A DNA stretch of 64,000 bases from Plantago major (lineage: Eukaryota > Streptophyta > Magnoliopsida > Lamiales > Plantaginaceae). The translations under genes were made by a program, and so were the position numbers. The DNA lies in the NCBI GenBank assembly GCA_026545765.1, contig CM048841.1:102911542-102975541 (forward strand). Reading direction: 5' to 3'. The notes under the pieces were generated by a model. That model saw nothing but the letters and a program-made list of their open reading frames with translations, made no database searches and was not told the origin of the DNA. Positions 46,702-59,257 of this stretch are shown piece by piece (position 1 is the first letter of the stretch; each line of letters opens with the position of its first letter).

Positions 46702-47800
46702 TGCACTAAAGCCTCTTTTTCCCTTTCTCTTACTATTTTTATAATGAGTTGAATAGAATGTTTGTGGTTTGAAGTTTGAATAGAATGCATGTATTTATAT
46801 AGTAGTGCAATGACGCCTTGTATATTTATCAGGCCGACTGTTTTAACTATTATGAACACTCGAATTCTCAGAGAACATGAGGCATATACTTTTAATAGTC
46901 ATCGGTATTACTTTGCCTGGGCTTCCAGTATAGCTAAACTTGGATTTTAGCAGAATCTTTTGTTTCCTCTCGTTTGTTTTGGATGACTTTCATAGAAGAA
47001 AACAATGAAATTGTCTGGTTTACAGTGAGCTGAAAGGTGTCTTAAATGGTAGTCCTATGGAAAACTAAACAGTACCATAATTAATCGATTCAATTTACAT
47101 AATTAAACATCTGATCTTTGTTAGTTCTTCACATTTTATATGCATTAATCCTGCCAATTAAGCCCCTTGAATGGTTTCCAGCATGCTGACAGTTTTGTTG
47201 TACACATTGTGAGAATTGACAGAACTGTAATAGTGAACATCTAGGCAAAAGGCGGTCAGGTCATGATGGAGTCGCTGTCCAACAAAGTTTCTGTAGTTTT
47301 GTATCGAACAGTATGTCAGTAAGTATGAGGGCCGATGCTTCATCATGATCATGCACGTATCGACGTACTGTAAATATCCATTTCAGGACTTCATTTTGTT
47401 TCTTCTAGTTGGCAGTTCATTGTTTCTGTAGCAGCTTTTCATAGAACGAAACGATGGAATTTGTCAGCATCATGGTTAGCCAAGAAGTCTTGGTTGGCTT
47501 ATTATATGCTTAATTAACAATAAAGTTAATTTACATGGTTAATAAATTAACGTGTAGGTAAATTTTGTCTTTTTATTTTTTTTCTTTTTGTATGAACAGG
47601 TAACTGGCCAGAGAGGCTTAGAGAAGAAATAAGTGTATGAATTATATATGAGCATATAGAACTATGATCGCGAGTATTGGCTGAACATCAGCAAGGAAAA
47701 GGAGTACATAAATACGAATCCAGGGGAATAAAGAATGGAAAATGAATGGACTTCAAAGAATTACAGTTTCAGATGTTTTTAATGCATAAATTGATTCAAG
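46702..47800. other. GLP1 promoter and spacer to POD A
   Basis: Contains the GLP1 promoter and, towards 47800, the 3' region of POD A. A segment at 47145-47300 (GAATTGACAGAACTGTAATA, CCAACAAAGTTTCTGTAGTT) is also found at 45430-45640 and, more diverged, at 51135-51290. The spacers were therefore duplicated with the genes. Confidence 0.6.
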
Positions 47801-49293
47801 TTATGTGTGGATGATTGGAACTATGTCAATCAAAGGCAGGCCGTTTTTTGAGTTTGAATCTGCAGGCTTGCTGTTGGAGACGTTACAAAAACGCCTAATC
47901 TCACCCTGATTGCCTGTGAGGACTTGGACTCTGCCCAACTTTACCATGGCATCCCCAAATTTGTTCAAGAAATCGAATCCACTGGCAATGGACTCAACCG
48001 TTTGCTTCGTTAGTGTATCAAGGGCTAAATCTTGATCAATCTGGAGAATTCCTCTTTTCTTAACAATCTGCCTGAAGAATGAATTGTCAACAGTATTTGA
48101 ACTCAAAGGGTTCTGATCCAGGTCCACGACATTGTTATTGGTTGCGTTCTGTGGGCATCTTGTTTTCAATGCCTTAAGAAGATCAGGATCCATGTTCGGG
48201 TCTGATCCTCCTGTTTTCTTGAAATTGTAAAGACGGTCTTGTAAGAGTGAACAGTGAGCTATCCCAACTGTGTGACCACCTATATTCATCAAGAATTAAA
48301 ATCAAACACTCTGATATGTTGAAAGTTGAAACAATAGAATCAAAATTGCTAACAGATCAATCTTGATCAGAATGCAGTGTCAATTACCTAGAAGATAGAC
48401 CATGTCTGTGGTACTAATTCCCATTTTAGCAAATGCTTTGATGGAATCGGAGACGGAAATTGCAGGAGAAGGGAGATTTACATTCTTAGCTAAAGATTCG
48501 GTCCCATCTCTCCTTCCTGTCTCTACATCGTATCTCCCTCCTTTACTCTGCAACATCAGCAAGTTAGCGAACGTATAGAAAAGTTAAAGCATGGTTTAAT
48601 CAGTAGATGATAACATCGCAGTCAATAGGATCAAGAATATGTGAATTACCAATGCGACTGCATCTCTAGTGGCCATAACGATGATATCTGCACAAGAAAC
48701 GATTTCAGGACAAAGACTCTCCAATTTGGCCTTCACCGCGTCTATGAGATCATATCCTCGCACACTAAAATTAGGCGGCGCAGTTTTCTCACTTTTCGTT
48801 CCATCCAGCAGAATCGATGCATCACACCCCTTCATTAGTGAAAAAAATGTATTGAGATCGCGTACAGTATGCAAAACTGTATTGAACTAAATGTCACTCA
48901 CCTTGACGAAGCAGTCATGGAATTGCATCCGGAGCAGAGCTGGTGTGATGCCTGTTTCCATCTTGAACCATTCAAGAACCACACCAGCAACGATGGCTTC
49001 AACATTGAACCACTTGCATTTTCCTCCATAAAATCCCATCTCAAGTCCTGCGCTGTGCCATTTCCGTAAACTGAACCGTGACCATTTCCTTCACCTGGCC
49101 CGTGCCATCTGCCATTACTAGGGCCGTGCCAATTCCCATTGCCTGGCCCGTGCCATCTACCACCAGCTCCGTGCCAATTCCCATCACGAGAACCATGCCA
49201 ATCACCGTTACCAGGTCTCTGGCCGTCAGACAAGGGAGAACTTACGACAGCTAACACTACGGTTAGTGTCAGTACGGCCTTCACATTCGCCAT
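47801..49293 (-). pseudogene. class III peroxidase POD A, exon-1 frameshift
   Basis: Secreted haem peroxidase with the classical four-exon plan: 48902-49293, 48650-48829, 48388-48547 and 47801-48279. Exon 1 encodes a signal peptide (MANVKAVLTLTVVLAVV), then repeats of NGxWHGPG (for example GNGNWHGPSNGRWHGPGEGN), then the peroxidase domain with distal RMQFHDCF. Exon 2 has [10 protein letters not shown] and [12 protein letters not shown]; exon 4 has the proximal haem-ligand motif GGHTVGIAHCS. Relative to POD B, exon 1 is 2 mod 3 in length. Between GSVYGNG and GLEMGFYGGKC (about 49046-49075) one base is missing, so the repeat frame runs out of phase and the domain frame meets a TGA upstream. All other exons are open. 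It is either a young pseudogene or a sequencing error. The C-terminal tail is longer than in POD B. Confidence 0.8.
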
Positions 49294-49360
49294 TTGGAAT
49301 ATGAACAAGAGATCTACGTTTTTATATGTACTTTCTGGGTTTCTTATACCAATCTTGGCC

Positions 49361-49369
49361 TATTTATAC
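49361..49369 (-). promoter_or_regulatory. TATA box of POD A
   Basis: TATAAATAG(GCC) on the minus strand, about 70 bp upstream of the ATG. The same TATAAATAGGC occurs upstream of POD B (near 53135) and POD C (near 56000). Confidence 0.65.
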
Positions 49370-50090
49370 CAATTTCTATGGAAAGCAAACTTTTGTGGAC
49401 TTACTTTTTGCACGATTGAGGGATTTCATCTTTCCATGATCAGGAATAAGAACGTGCAGCCATGTACAGAAAATTATAGTGCTTGCAACCTAACCTGATC
49501 GAATCACAATTCACAATTACTGATTTGTTGATTATGATCATTAGAAATTGCATGGTCAAATACTTGAAAGGAACATCAAGATTCAAGATCATATCACTTT
49601 TGATAAGATTGGTCAAGAAATTTATTATGAATCTGACTTGTATCATGTATACTCCTCGTTACCTATTTTAATCCATGTCTACTAAACATGATTTAATATC
49701 GGCTTATATTATATCAATATGTTTTTATATATTCACTCATTAAGATTGAGGTCACTATAGTGAAATACCCGGGTATATGGTAAACCGGGGATAGTATGGT
49801 CATTAATTAGAATTTTATCGTCGACTCCCTTGACTTTTAATGGTGGGGTCTAAAAGTGAGTTTTTAACGGAATCCAGATTTATATGTAAATTTTCCCAAA
49901 GTTATAAGGTTCAATACCAAGATTAATCAGAACAAAACTCTAGTTGATTCAAATCCAGGAAGAATAAAAATGACCCATCTTTATTGTCAACTGATCAAAC
50001 CAACACACATTTTCATTTATGCATTGGTTGATCTGGTTTGAAGAAGAAAAAAATTATCAGCTAAACAATAAAAATTGAACTTTGGTAAAA
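49370..50090. other. POD A upstream and GLP2 downstream spacer
   Basis: No gene. It holds the distal POD A promoter and the GLP2 3' region. Confidence 0.45.
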
Positions 50091-50711
50091 TTAGCCATGG
50101 AGACCAGCCTTCAGCTTCTGAATTGTGGGAACATCAGTCTTGAAAGACAAAGCCAGAACAGTGTCATCAATGGTTGTATTAAACAGACTGTTCGGCATCG
50201 AAACGGTTCCGGCGTTCGCGCTTCCAAATGAAGAAATGGCCAAAGCTGGAATATTGGCATCAGCATTGTACTGATAGTGAACAAGTCCCTTGGGGAACAC
50301 AAAGATGTCACCTTGCTGGAGTGTTTGAGTAAACAGCTTGTTCGTGGTGTCGACGAATCCAACTTCTAGTGATCCCTGGGCGAGAAACAGGAGCTCGGCT
50401 GACCTCGGATGGGTGTGAACAGGGTTGACTGTGCCAGGAGGGTAGATCAGGACAGCGTACGAAACACTCTGTCCGTTCAGGGCAGGGAACTGTTCCATGC
50501 TTGCCTTTACGATTTTGAAGGCAGGGGGGGCTGGGGCACCCACGAGAGATCGCATTCCTGTGAAGGTGAAGAAGGTTCCGTTGATTGGATCTGGTCCAGA
50601 TAGAGGGGGAACAATATAGTCTGTGAGGATGTCAGGATCTCCTGCTGAGGCCGGTCTAACTATTGCAAAGGAAGCCACTAGGAGAAAGGCTAATTTCATG
50701 CCGAATTCCAT
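50091..50711 (-). CDS. germin-like protein (GLP subfamily 9-3 type), copy 2
   Basis: Paralogue of the GLP at 46081, same length (206 aa) and no intron. Signal peptide about 1-23 (MKLAFLLVASFAIVRPASA). Metal ligands H99, H101 and E106 in VNPVHTHPRSAELLF and H145 in GLVHYQYNAD. Differences from copy 1 are scattered substitutions without indels, so both copies look functional and under constraint. It lies between POD A and POD B on the same strand. Confidence 0.92.
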   Translation of the reverse strand: MEFGMKLAFLLVASFAIVRPASAGDPDILTDYIVPPLSGPDPINGTFFTFTGMRSLVGAPAPPAFKIVKASMEQFPALNGQSVSYAVLIYPPGTVNPVHTHPRSAELLFLAQGSLEVGFVDTTNKLFTQTLQQGDIFVFPKGLVHYQYNADANIPALAISSFGSANAGTVSMPNSLFNTTIDDTVLALSFKTDVPTIQKLKAGLHG

Positions 50712-51646
50712 TTTACTAATTCACCGTTTCCCTTTCTCTTCCTGTTTTAATCTGTTGTATTACTGTATATGTTTGCAGTTTGAAGTTCGAAGAAAACGTC
50801 TGGATATAAATAGTAGTGAAAGAATTCTTGTTCAATCCGCAGGCCTGACTACTTCTTGGACAACATAAGGAATATCTTTCCAACTGTCATCTGATGTTAC
50901 ATAACTTAGGCCTTTAGCATGGCAAATTAATTTCCATGAAACTACTGCATTTTGTCTGTTCTCCTTGGCTTTTCCTGTCGCATTTCATTGAATTAAACGA
51001 TGGTACTCGTCTGCATCACAGTGAGCTGAAAAGTCTCTGCTGGCTTATTGTGAATCAAATATATATGTGATTAACAATCAAGTCAATTTACATAGTTAAA
51101 TTTACTCAGAGATGGTATTAACTATTAAGCATATGCATTATATTCCAGGAACTTTGTTAGCAGAATAGAGCATATGTAATATACCATGTGTAGAATTGAC
51201 AGAACATTAATAGTGAACTTCTAGGCGAATTAAGACGGCCAACATTCATTACTTAACAAAGATATCATAGCATTGCATTCGAACATGCACGAATCAGTAC
51301 ACGTATCGTCATTTATCATTATGCAAGATCAAATATACATTTTGTTACAGCAGTTGAACAGTCTGAAACATAACAACGATAAATTTTGAACTCTTAGAAT
51401 GAGATAGTAGACACTATTTATAAGTAGATTATTTGATCGCGTAAATGAACTGGATGTTAGCAACAGAAAAAGCAGTACATCAAGACAAATCCAGGGGAAC
51501 GAAGAATGAGAAACAAATGGACTTGAAATAATTGAACTTTAAGATATTTGTCATGTGTAAATTGATTCAAGTTATGTCTGGATCGTTGGAATTGCACCAG
51601 CCACGGGCAGGGTTTTTTTTTTTTTTTTTTTTTTTGAATCGGCAGT
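50712..51646. other. GLP2 promoter and POD B downstream spacer
   Basis: Contains a diverged copy of the array spacer (51135-51290) and, at 51613-51635, a 23-base T run just past the POD B stop. Read on the minus strand that is an A tract downstream of the gene. Confidence 0.5.
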
Positions 51647-53039
51647 CTAGCTGTTGGTGATGTTGCAGAAGCGCCTAATCTCGCCCTGATTGCCAGTGAG
51701 GACCTGGATTCTGCCCATCTTGACCATGGCTTCACCAAACTTGTTCAAGAAATCGAATCCACTGGCAATGGACTCAACCGTTTGCTTTGTTAGTGTATCA
51801 AGGGCTAAATCTTGATCAATTTGCAGAATTCCTCTTTTCTTAACAATCTGCCTGAAGAATGAATTGTCAACAGTATTTGCACTCAAAGGGTTCTGATCCA
51901 GGTCGACGACATTGTTAGTGGTAGCATTCTGTGGGCATCTTATTTTCAATGCTTTAAGAAGACCAGAATTTATGTTTGGGTCCGATCCTCCTGTTTTGTT
52001 AAAATTGTAGAGACGGTTTTTTATGAGTGAACAATGAGTTATCCCAACTGTGTGAGCACCTGCATTCATAAAGAACTAATGTCAAACACTGATACATATC
52101 GAAACAATAGATCAAATTGCTAATATATACTCTTGATCATTGATGATGCGGTTAGTTACCTAGAAGGTAAACCATGTCAGTGGTACTAATACCCTTATCG
52201 TCAAACGCTTTGATAGAATCGGAGACAGAAATTGAAGCAGAAGGGAGAATCACATTCTTAGCTAGAGATTCAGTCCCATCTCTCCTTCCCGTCTCTACCT
52301 TGTATCTCCCTCCTTTACCCTGCATCATCAACGCGTTAGTGAACGTATAGACCAGTACTAAGTCATTTTTTAATCAAAACATAGTAAAATACCATCCATT
52401 TTGATAAAGAAGATGGGAATTTAATTACCAACTCGACTGCATCTCTCGTGACCATAGCAATAATATCAGCGCAAGAAACCACTCCAGCACAAAGACTCTC
52501 CAATTTGTCCTTCACTGCTTCAATGAGATCAAATCCTCTCACGCTACGATTAGGTGGCGAAGCCTTCTCAGTGGTTGTTCCATCAAGCAGAATCGATGCA
52601 TCACATCCCTTCATAAGACAAAAAATGTAGTGAGTTTATGTAACAATGTGCATAATCTAACTAACACTTGTTAAACTAGCACTGTCTGAATACTACAAAA
52701 ACATCAGACCTTGACAAAGCAGTCATGAAACTGCATACGGAGCAGAGCTGCTGTGATTGTCATATCCTTCTCGAACCATTCTTTAACCACGCCAGCAACA
52801 ACCTCTTCAACATCGAACCTCTTGCATTTTCCACGATAAAATCCTACCTTAAGTCCTGCATTGTTGTCATTCCCCTCACCTGGACCATGACCATTTCCAT
52901 TACCTGGTCCGTGTCCTTGGCCTTTACCATTGCCAAGGCCGTTCCCCTTACCATTACCGTGTCCGTGGCCATCGGACAGGCCAGTAGTTAGGACAGCCAA
53001 CACCATGGTCACTGCTAATATTGCCTCAACCTTGGACAT
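51647..53039 (-). CDS. class III peroxidase POD B with Gly/His-rich N-terminal extension
   Basis: Secreted haem peroxidase (EC 1.11.1.7 family) acting on phenolics in the cell wall. Four exons, 52710-53039, 52429-52608, 52160-52319 and 51647-52059, join in frame to 360 aa at the conserved family intron positions. Signal peptide about 1-22. Residues 24-60 are an unusual extension of GNGKGNGLGNGKGQGHGPGN type. The domain starts GLKVGFYRGKC. Distal site R101 and H105 in [20 protein letters not shown] binds calcium; SCADIIAMVTRD; proximal His in GAHTVGITHCS; VDNSFFRQIVKKRGIL; and a C-terminal GEIRRFCN. All catalytic residues are present. The only fully open POD of the array. TATAAATAGGC lies about 100 bp upstream. 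Confidence 0.93.
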
Positions 53040-53132
53040 ATTAGAATTGTTGACAGGTAACTTTACTTCAATTCTTATAATGGTTGTTTATATAATTTGT
53101 TTCCTTTGTATATTTTGTAGTGTGATTCTTGG

Positions 53133-53143
53133 CCTATTTATAC
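53133..53143 (-). promoter_or_regulatory. TATA box of POD B
   Basis: TATAAATAGGC on the minus strand, shared with POD A and POD C. Confidence 0.65.
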
Positions 53144-54613
53144 TAATTAGCCTGTAAAGCATGCTTTTTGCACGACTGATCAGGGATTTAATCAAAGATT
53201 TAATGTTACCATTATAAGTAAGAACATGCAAGCTAGCCATGTTACACAAAATTAATGTGCATGCAACCTAATCTAATCGAATCACAACAATCATGGATCA
53301 ATTTTTGATTGTAATGATCAACTTAATACAATGAACTTGTATTTCTCTGTTCAATTCGAACCGCCATTGCTATTTGCCTCGATTAAAAATGTTACACGAC
53401 ACGATGTGCATAAGGATTCTCTATCGCACTCCATAGTGGCAGTATAGGATTCTGAATTCTACCTATCTAAACACGGTTTTATTCTATGCTACGCTGCTAG
53501 CTACCTCGTGTTGAGGAAGTACCACATCATATAGCAAAGAATATTTATCGAAAGCATATTTAGGAATGTCGCGAAATTGCACTACATATAAATCTATTAT
53601 TCAAATTAAGCAAGCTTGGATATAATACACAATGTTAATTAATCTAAAAGGTCAAACTTTAAAATATAAAATAACCTGCATGTAATCATTTGTGATGATT
53701 TGGGGATAATAGTGCCAGATAATCAAGTTCATTAACAAAATTTAATCACAATAAAGTGGAGTGAATCAATCACTCATGCAACTTTATATAATAGTATTGT
53801 ATAATGTACATCATGAGAGGAAGTCAACAATACATAATTAAGGAAATCATTTCAAATTTTCAATGGAAGGAAAGGACAATAAGTCAATAACATTCTGTCC
53901 AGATAATTGATAATCTTTTTTGACAATTTGTAATTGATTACTCCTATCATCATCATCATCATCATCATCATTATTATTATTATTATTATATATATTTATT
54001 TATTTATTCGGCAGATAATTGCCCACATTTAATTTTGAGAACGTAGACGGAAGTGTTGATGAATACAAAAGAAGAGTACAAGGACTGTAACAGCAAGAAA
54101 AAAAAAGGTCCGAGGACTGTTCTGCAACTTTCAGTATCAGTTGCGTTTTATACTTACAAAAACGCACCCGATTTTAGTCTTAGATTTTGATTTGTCGTAT
54201 TGAGTTGTACACAATGCTTATTGAGTTGTTCCTCCCAAAAAGCTAGGTTTCACTATTTGACTATTGTCCTTATTTCGTGTTTGAATATAGAAGAAACATA
54301 GACTAAGAGTTTTGTAATTTTTGTCTCTCAGTAGAAATACAATCTTTCAGTCCTTTTCATACAAAAGCTGATGTGATACAAACGGGTATAAATGAGAATA
54401 GGAGAATAACACTGTGTAGTAATTAATCCGTTCCGGTCAAAGCTTCCCATTTGTTTTTGTTTAACATTTTTTAAGGTATTTTCGATTGCAAATAGGAATT
54501 ACAATGGAATAATGAAATGGCAAATGAATTGAAGTATAAAAGAATCTGAACGGTTAAAAGTTAAAACATCTGAAGCTTGAAAACAGGTATAGAAGTCACA
54601 TAAAACAATTTTT
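53144..54613. other. POD B upstream / POD C downstream spacer
   Basis: No gene. It includes a trinucleotide microsatellite at 53951-53990. This is the largest spacer of the array and holds no GLP copy, unlike the other POD-POD intervals. Confidence 0.5.
53949..54006. repeat. (ATC)n(ATT)n microsatellite
   Basis: Eight or more ATC units followed by ATT units, then TATATATTTATTTATTTATT. Confidence 0.9.
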
Positions 54614-55917
<1,304 letters not shown>

Positions 55918-55995
55918 TTTCAAAGTGTTACTTTTTTTGTTTCGAGTACTTAATTTGAACTTCTTTTTAGAGATGGATGAATGCAAGTAATTTGA

Positions 55996-56006
55996 AGCCT
56001 ATTTAT
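55996..56006 (-). promoter_or_regulatory. TATA box of POD C
   Basis: TATAAATAGGC on the minus strand, about 85 bp upstream of the chosen ATG, as in POD A and B. Confidence 0.6.
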
Positions 56007-56009
56007 ACA

Positions 56010-57020
56010 AAGTTGGAGTATGTTAGTTGTAACAAATAAGAAATTACAAAATTAATGTGCACTTTTTGCACCAAAGTGTGATGCAAAGATCAATTGGAAC
56101 GTGCAGACATGTAAATTTCTAGTGGTGCATGTAACCTAACCATTTCTAGGTTTGCTTATGTAAATGGCGCGCGATTAAATCACATAAACAGAGCTAAGTG
56201 CTAGCAAGTGATGATATTGTACCATGTGTATTGTATGTCTGGCAAAACAAGTTGATCAGTAGCTGATAAGTCGACTAGTGGATGGATGATACGGTATTGA
56301 TGGTAGCACATTGATCATCTTATTCACAAAACAGACTAATCATTATAGTCGAATCACCTTACTTTTATTAAATAAGATGATTGATTAGGTCGTGCCAAAC
56401 ACTAGTTAGTAGTAGTATTTATTATTACACGGAATCCGAACCAAGTATAATTAGTGTTATGACTACTTCAAAACTCTCATTAATCAGCCTACTCCTAAAT
56501 TAATATAATTTGTGGTAGATGGTAGACCCGAAATTTTTTAAACAATACTAATCATGTCAATGCTAGACTAAAGAAAAGTTGTGCATGTCAATTCCAGATA
56601 ATTATTTTTTCTACCAACAACCCCTATCTCAATTGGATCATGTACTACAGCTTACTTATGGTCAAAATATTAATATCTTAATAAAAAATGAAATAAGAAA
56701 GAAAGAAAATATAACGCTCCAAAGTTTGATATTTAAATTTCAGAGTCGGTATATTATCCGGAAAGTTGTCCATGAATAACTGCACCGGCCCAAAGGGTCG
56801 GTTCGATCGAAAAACACAGATAAAGATTATGTCTGCAAAGCTAATTAATTAGAAAAAAGCCATTTTCCAAAAGTGCAATATGATATCAATAATATATCTT
56901 TATGTTATACACTGTTTCATAACGGTCTTTTGACTGTTCTATATATGAAGATAATTGGATTTAAAATTCATGTAATCCATGAAATTAATGTGATACATAT
57001 CTTTTTTTTATCACAAACTC
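56010..57020. other. divergent intergenic region
   Basis: Lies between POD C (minus) and X8 gene 1 (plus), so it should carry both promoters. No coding sequence recognised; the 66-codon frame at 56579 has no domain. Confidence 0.45.
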
Positions 57021-57021
57021 C

Positions 57022-57029
57022 TATATAAG
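57022..57029 (+). promoter_or_regulatory. TATA box of X8 gene 1
   Basis: TATATAAG 75 bp upstream of the ATG at 57097. Confidence 0.55.
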
Positions 57030-57096
57030 ACCGTCAATAGTCATTAGAAATTTAAAATTTTATAAGAAATATATTTTTTTCAAAACAAGAATAGCA

Positions 57097-57606
57097 ATGG
57101 CAAAGCTAAATGTGTTCTTTTCCATCCTTTTGATTATCTCATGTGTTAGTCTTTGCAAGGTGACTAACCATGTTTTAACCATTTTATGATTATTGTAATT
57201 TCATCTGTTTTATTTTTTTGACATACTTTATCCTTATTTGTGCGTACGCAGGCAAATTGGTGCGTGGTGAAAATCAATGCCTCAGACGAGCTAATGCAAC
57301 TTTTTATTGCTTCAGTGTGCGGAAAAATAGCTTGTGCTGCAATAACACCGGGAGGTCCTTGTTTCGAGCCGAATACCCTGAGAAACCATTGCTCCTATGC
57401 TCTTAACCTCAACTACAGGCAAACCGGTGTGTGCCCGCAGGATGTCGGTACCTTTTCCGCAACTGACCCATGTAAGGAAACTTACACTCGCTAATTGTCG
57501 ATTACAAATTAATTACATTTGATTTGATTAATTTTATGACCTAGGCTGATTAATAATTTGATAAAATGTTTGTGTTGCAGCTTATAAGAATTGCCACTAT
57601 AATTAA
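57097..57606 (+). CDS. small secreted X8-domain (CBM43-like) protein 1
   Basis: X8 domains bind beta-1,3-glucan (callose) and occur in Ole e 10-type pollen proteins and plasmodesmal callose-binding proteins. Three exons, 57097-57159, 57252-57471 and 57581-57606, join to 102 aa. Exon 1 is exactly the signal peptide (MAKLNVFFSILLIISCVSLCK). Exon 2 carries the X8 core: NWCVV, SVCGKIACAAI, TPGGPCFEPNT, NHCSYALNLNYRQTGVC and ATDP. Exon 3 supplies the final SYKNCHYN with the last Cys. The Cys pattern and the GG.C..PN signature are complete. There is no GPI-anchor tail, so it is probably soluble and apoplastic. Confidence 0.88.
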
Positions 57607-58107
57607 TCCTGCGATAAAGGGTGGAGGATCCTACAACCTACACATGGTCTTGCCAATTTGTAATAACGTACTTATTGAGTTAACCTACAATGATTAATGT
57701 GTTAATAAGACGAAATTAAGCTTTGATTTTCTCTGTTGTTGCGGGTATCTTGTGATGAATGGTTTGCTATCCTACATAAGAAAAGAAAATAAAAACAGAG
57801 AGGTAATTAAATAAACTGATCATTACCTCATTGTAATTTAATGAGGGTCAATAAAATGCATGCGTTGTTCTTGTTGACTAAACCTATCCGGCTATATATC
57901 CCGACATCTTACGGTTTAGGCTATGCACAATCATAATTCTAAATCTCAGCAAAACGGATTGAAACATATCGAAATCTCATGTTTTTAACCTCAACGACAT
58001 GAAATGGACTTGAAATCAGAAACTATGTTAAATACTAACTATGGATCAACCACTGATTAATTAAAGTAGTCCACGTTTAAGAAGCTAAAATATGAGAAGA
58101 TAATCTA
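57607..58107. other. X8 gene 1 downstream region
   Basis: 3' UTR and flank of X8 gene 1; no gene recognised. Confidence 0.4.
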
Positions 58108-58279
58108 CTAAACATGTAGACATAATTCAGCAACAGAATCATCTGAATGAAGTAATTGAAAACATACAATTACGAATGGCATCAGCACAAAGCTCAAAAG
58201 CTTGGCAGAAATGTAAAACAAATCCACATAATTCGCTTCAATACACACAATACAGCAACAGATCAGGACTAAGATAGCA

Positions 58280-58396
58280 GCAGTAACATCAACGAAAACA
58301 GAAACACACACTCGCATCGCATAACAAAAGATCTAGCATCGGAGCGGATGCGAATTCACGGCGGCGGAGTGATCGGAGTAGAAGACCGGAGGCCAT
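58280..58396 (-). pseudogene. possible orphan first exon with a mitochondrial-type leader
   Basis: On the minus strand an ATG at 58396 opens MASGLLLRSLRRREFASAPM, an Arg/Ser/Leu-rich sequence typical of mitochondrial presequences. It is followed by a short frame and then non-coding DNA resembling a 5' intron. No following exon was found before 57607. It may be a fragment left by duplication of a nuclear gene for a mitochondrial protein. The product is not recognisable. Confidence 0.35.
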
Positions 58397-58558
58397 GGAT
58401 GAAGATCAGATGCAACTGATGGATGGATTTCAAATGTAGGGTTTAGGGTTTATGGAATTGGTAATGTTCTGCCAATTTTTTGTAACTGGAAATGGATATT
58501 AATTAAAATGGCGGTACCTTTTCCACTATAACTACGAATGGATGGTAACTAGATGATA

Positions 58559-58685
58559 GGCCCCGTTCTCTTCAACCTGTTCTCTTCAACTGAAAACTCA
58601 TTCAGTTCAGTTCAGCTTAATTATATTTTATACTACAATTCAGTTCAGCTCAGTTCAGAAAATTACCGTTGAAGAGAACAGAGCC
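58559..58685. mobile_element. Tourist-like MITE (CAGTTCAGTTC family), copy 1
   Basis: 127 bp with ends GGCCCCGTTCTCTTCAAC and GTTGAAGAGAACAGAGCC; the interior is rich in TTCAGTTCAG. Flanks ATA and TTA agree only partly. A second copy is at 59125-59254. Confidence 0.7.
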
Positions 58686-58705
58686 TTACTTGCTGAGAAA
58701 TTATA

Positions 58706-58922
58706 CTCCCTCCTCCGTACCGATTTCATATTCCCGGCTTCCCGCGCTCCAATTTCAACTTCTTATCCCTTAAATGAAAAATATTTCCCTTACTTTATTC
58801 ACTATATCTCCTACTTTATTCACTCTTTTTCCCTGCTTTATCACCATCTCCCTTATTTTATTCATTTTTTCTTTAATTTTGTGTCTGAGCCCTCACAGAA
58901 GATGAAATCGGGACGGAAGGAG
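58706..58922. mobile_element. Stowaway-like MITE
   Basis: 217 bp, CTCCCTCCTCCGTACCGATT at the left and its near-complement ATCGGGACGGAAGGAG at the right, flanked by TA. The interior has repeated TTTATTCAC and CTCCCTTA units. Confidence 0.72.
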
Positions 58923-59124
58923 TATATAAGAACTTGAACCACAATACTTCGTACTTTGATCCTCTAATAGCATGTGAGAGTGTTAGTTCAACAATGATAT
59001 GGATAGCTAGTTGAATGGCTCAGATTAAATATAGAAATCTCAACGGTGGTGATCAAATTTTGTTATTGGAAAGCTAAGGCATCTAACTAATTCAGTTTCC
59101 TGGTTCTAGAAGGAGTTATAGTTA

Positions 59125-59254
59125 GGCTATCTTCTCCCCGTCTGAACTGAACTGGACTGAATGGAACTGAACTGAATTATATAAAATATAACTAAGCAGA
59201 ACTGAACTAAATGGATCTGAACTGAATGAGTTTGCAGACGAAGAGAACAGAGCC
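59125..59254. mobile_element. Tourist-like MITE (CAGTTCAGTTC family), copy 2
   Basis: 130 bp, GGCTATCTTCTCCCCGTCTG to GACGAAGAGAACAGAGCC with TTA on both sides (59122-59124 and 59255-59257). The interior is repeated GAACTGAACTG, complementary to the repeats of copy 1. Confidence 0.72.
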
Positions 59255-59257
59255 TTA

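Noticed and set aside
49046..49110. A cryptic short intron that could rescue the POD A frame.
   Set aside because: The available GT and AG pairs leave an intron of about 25 nt or less, far below the plant minimum.
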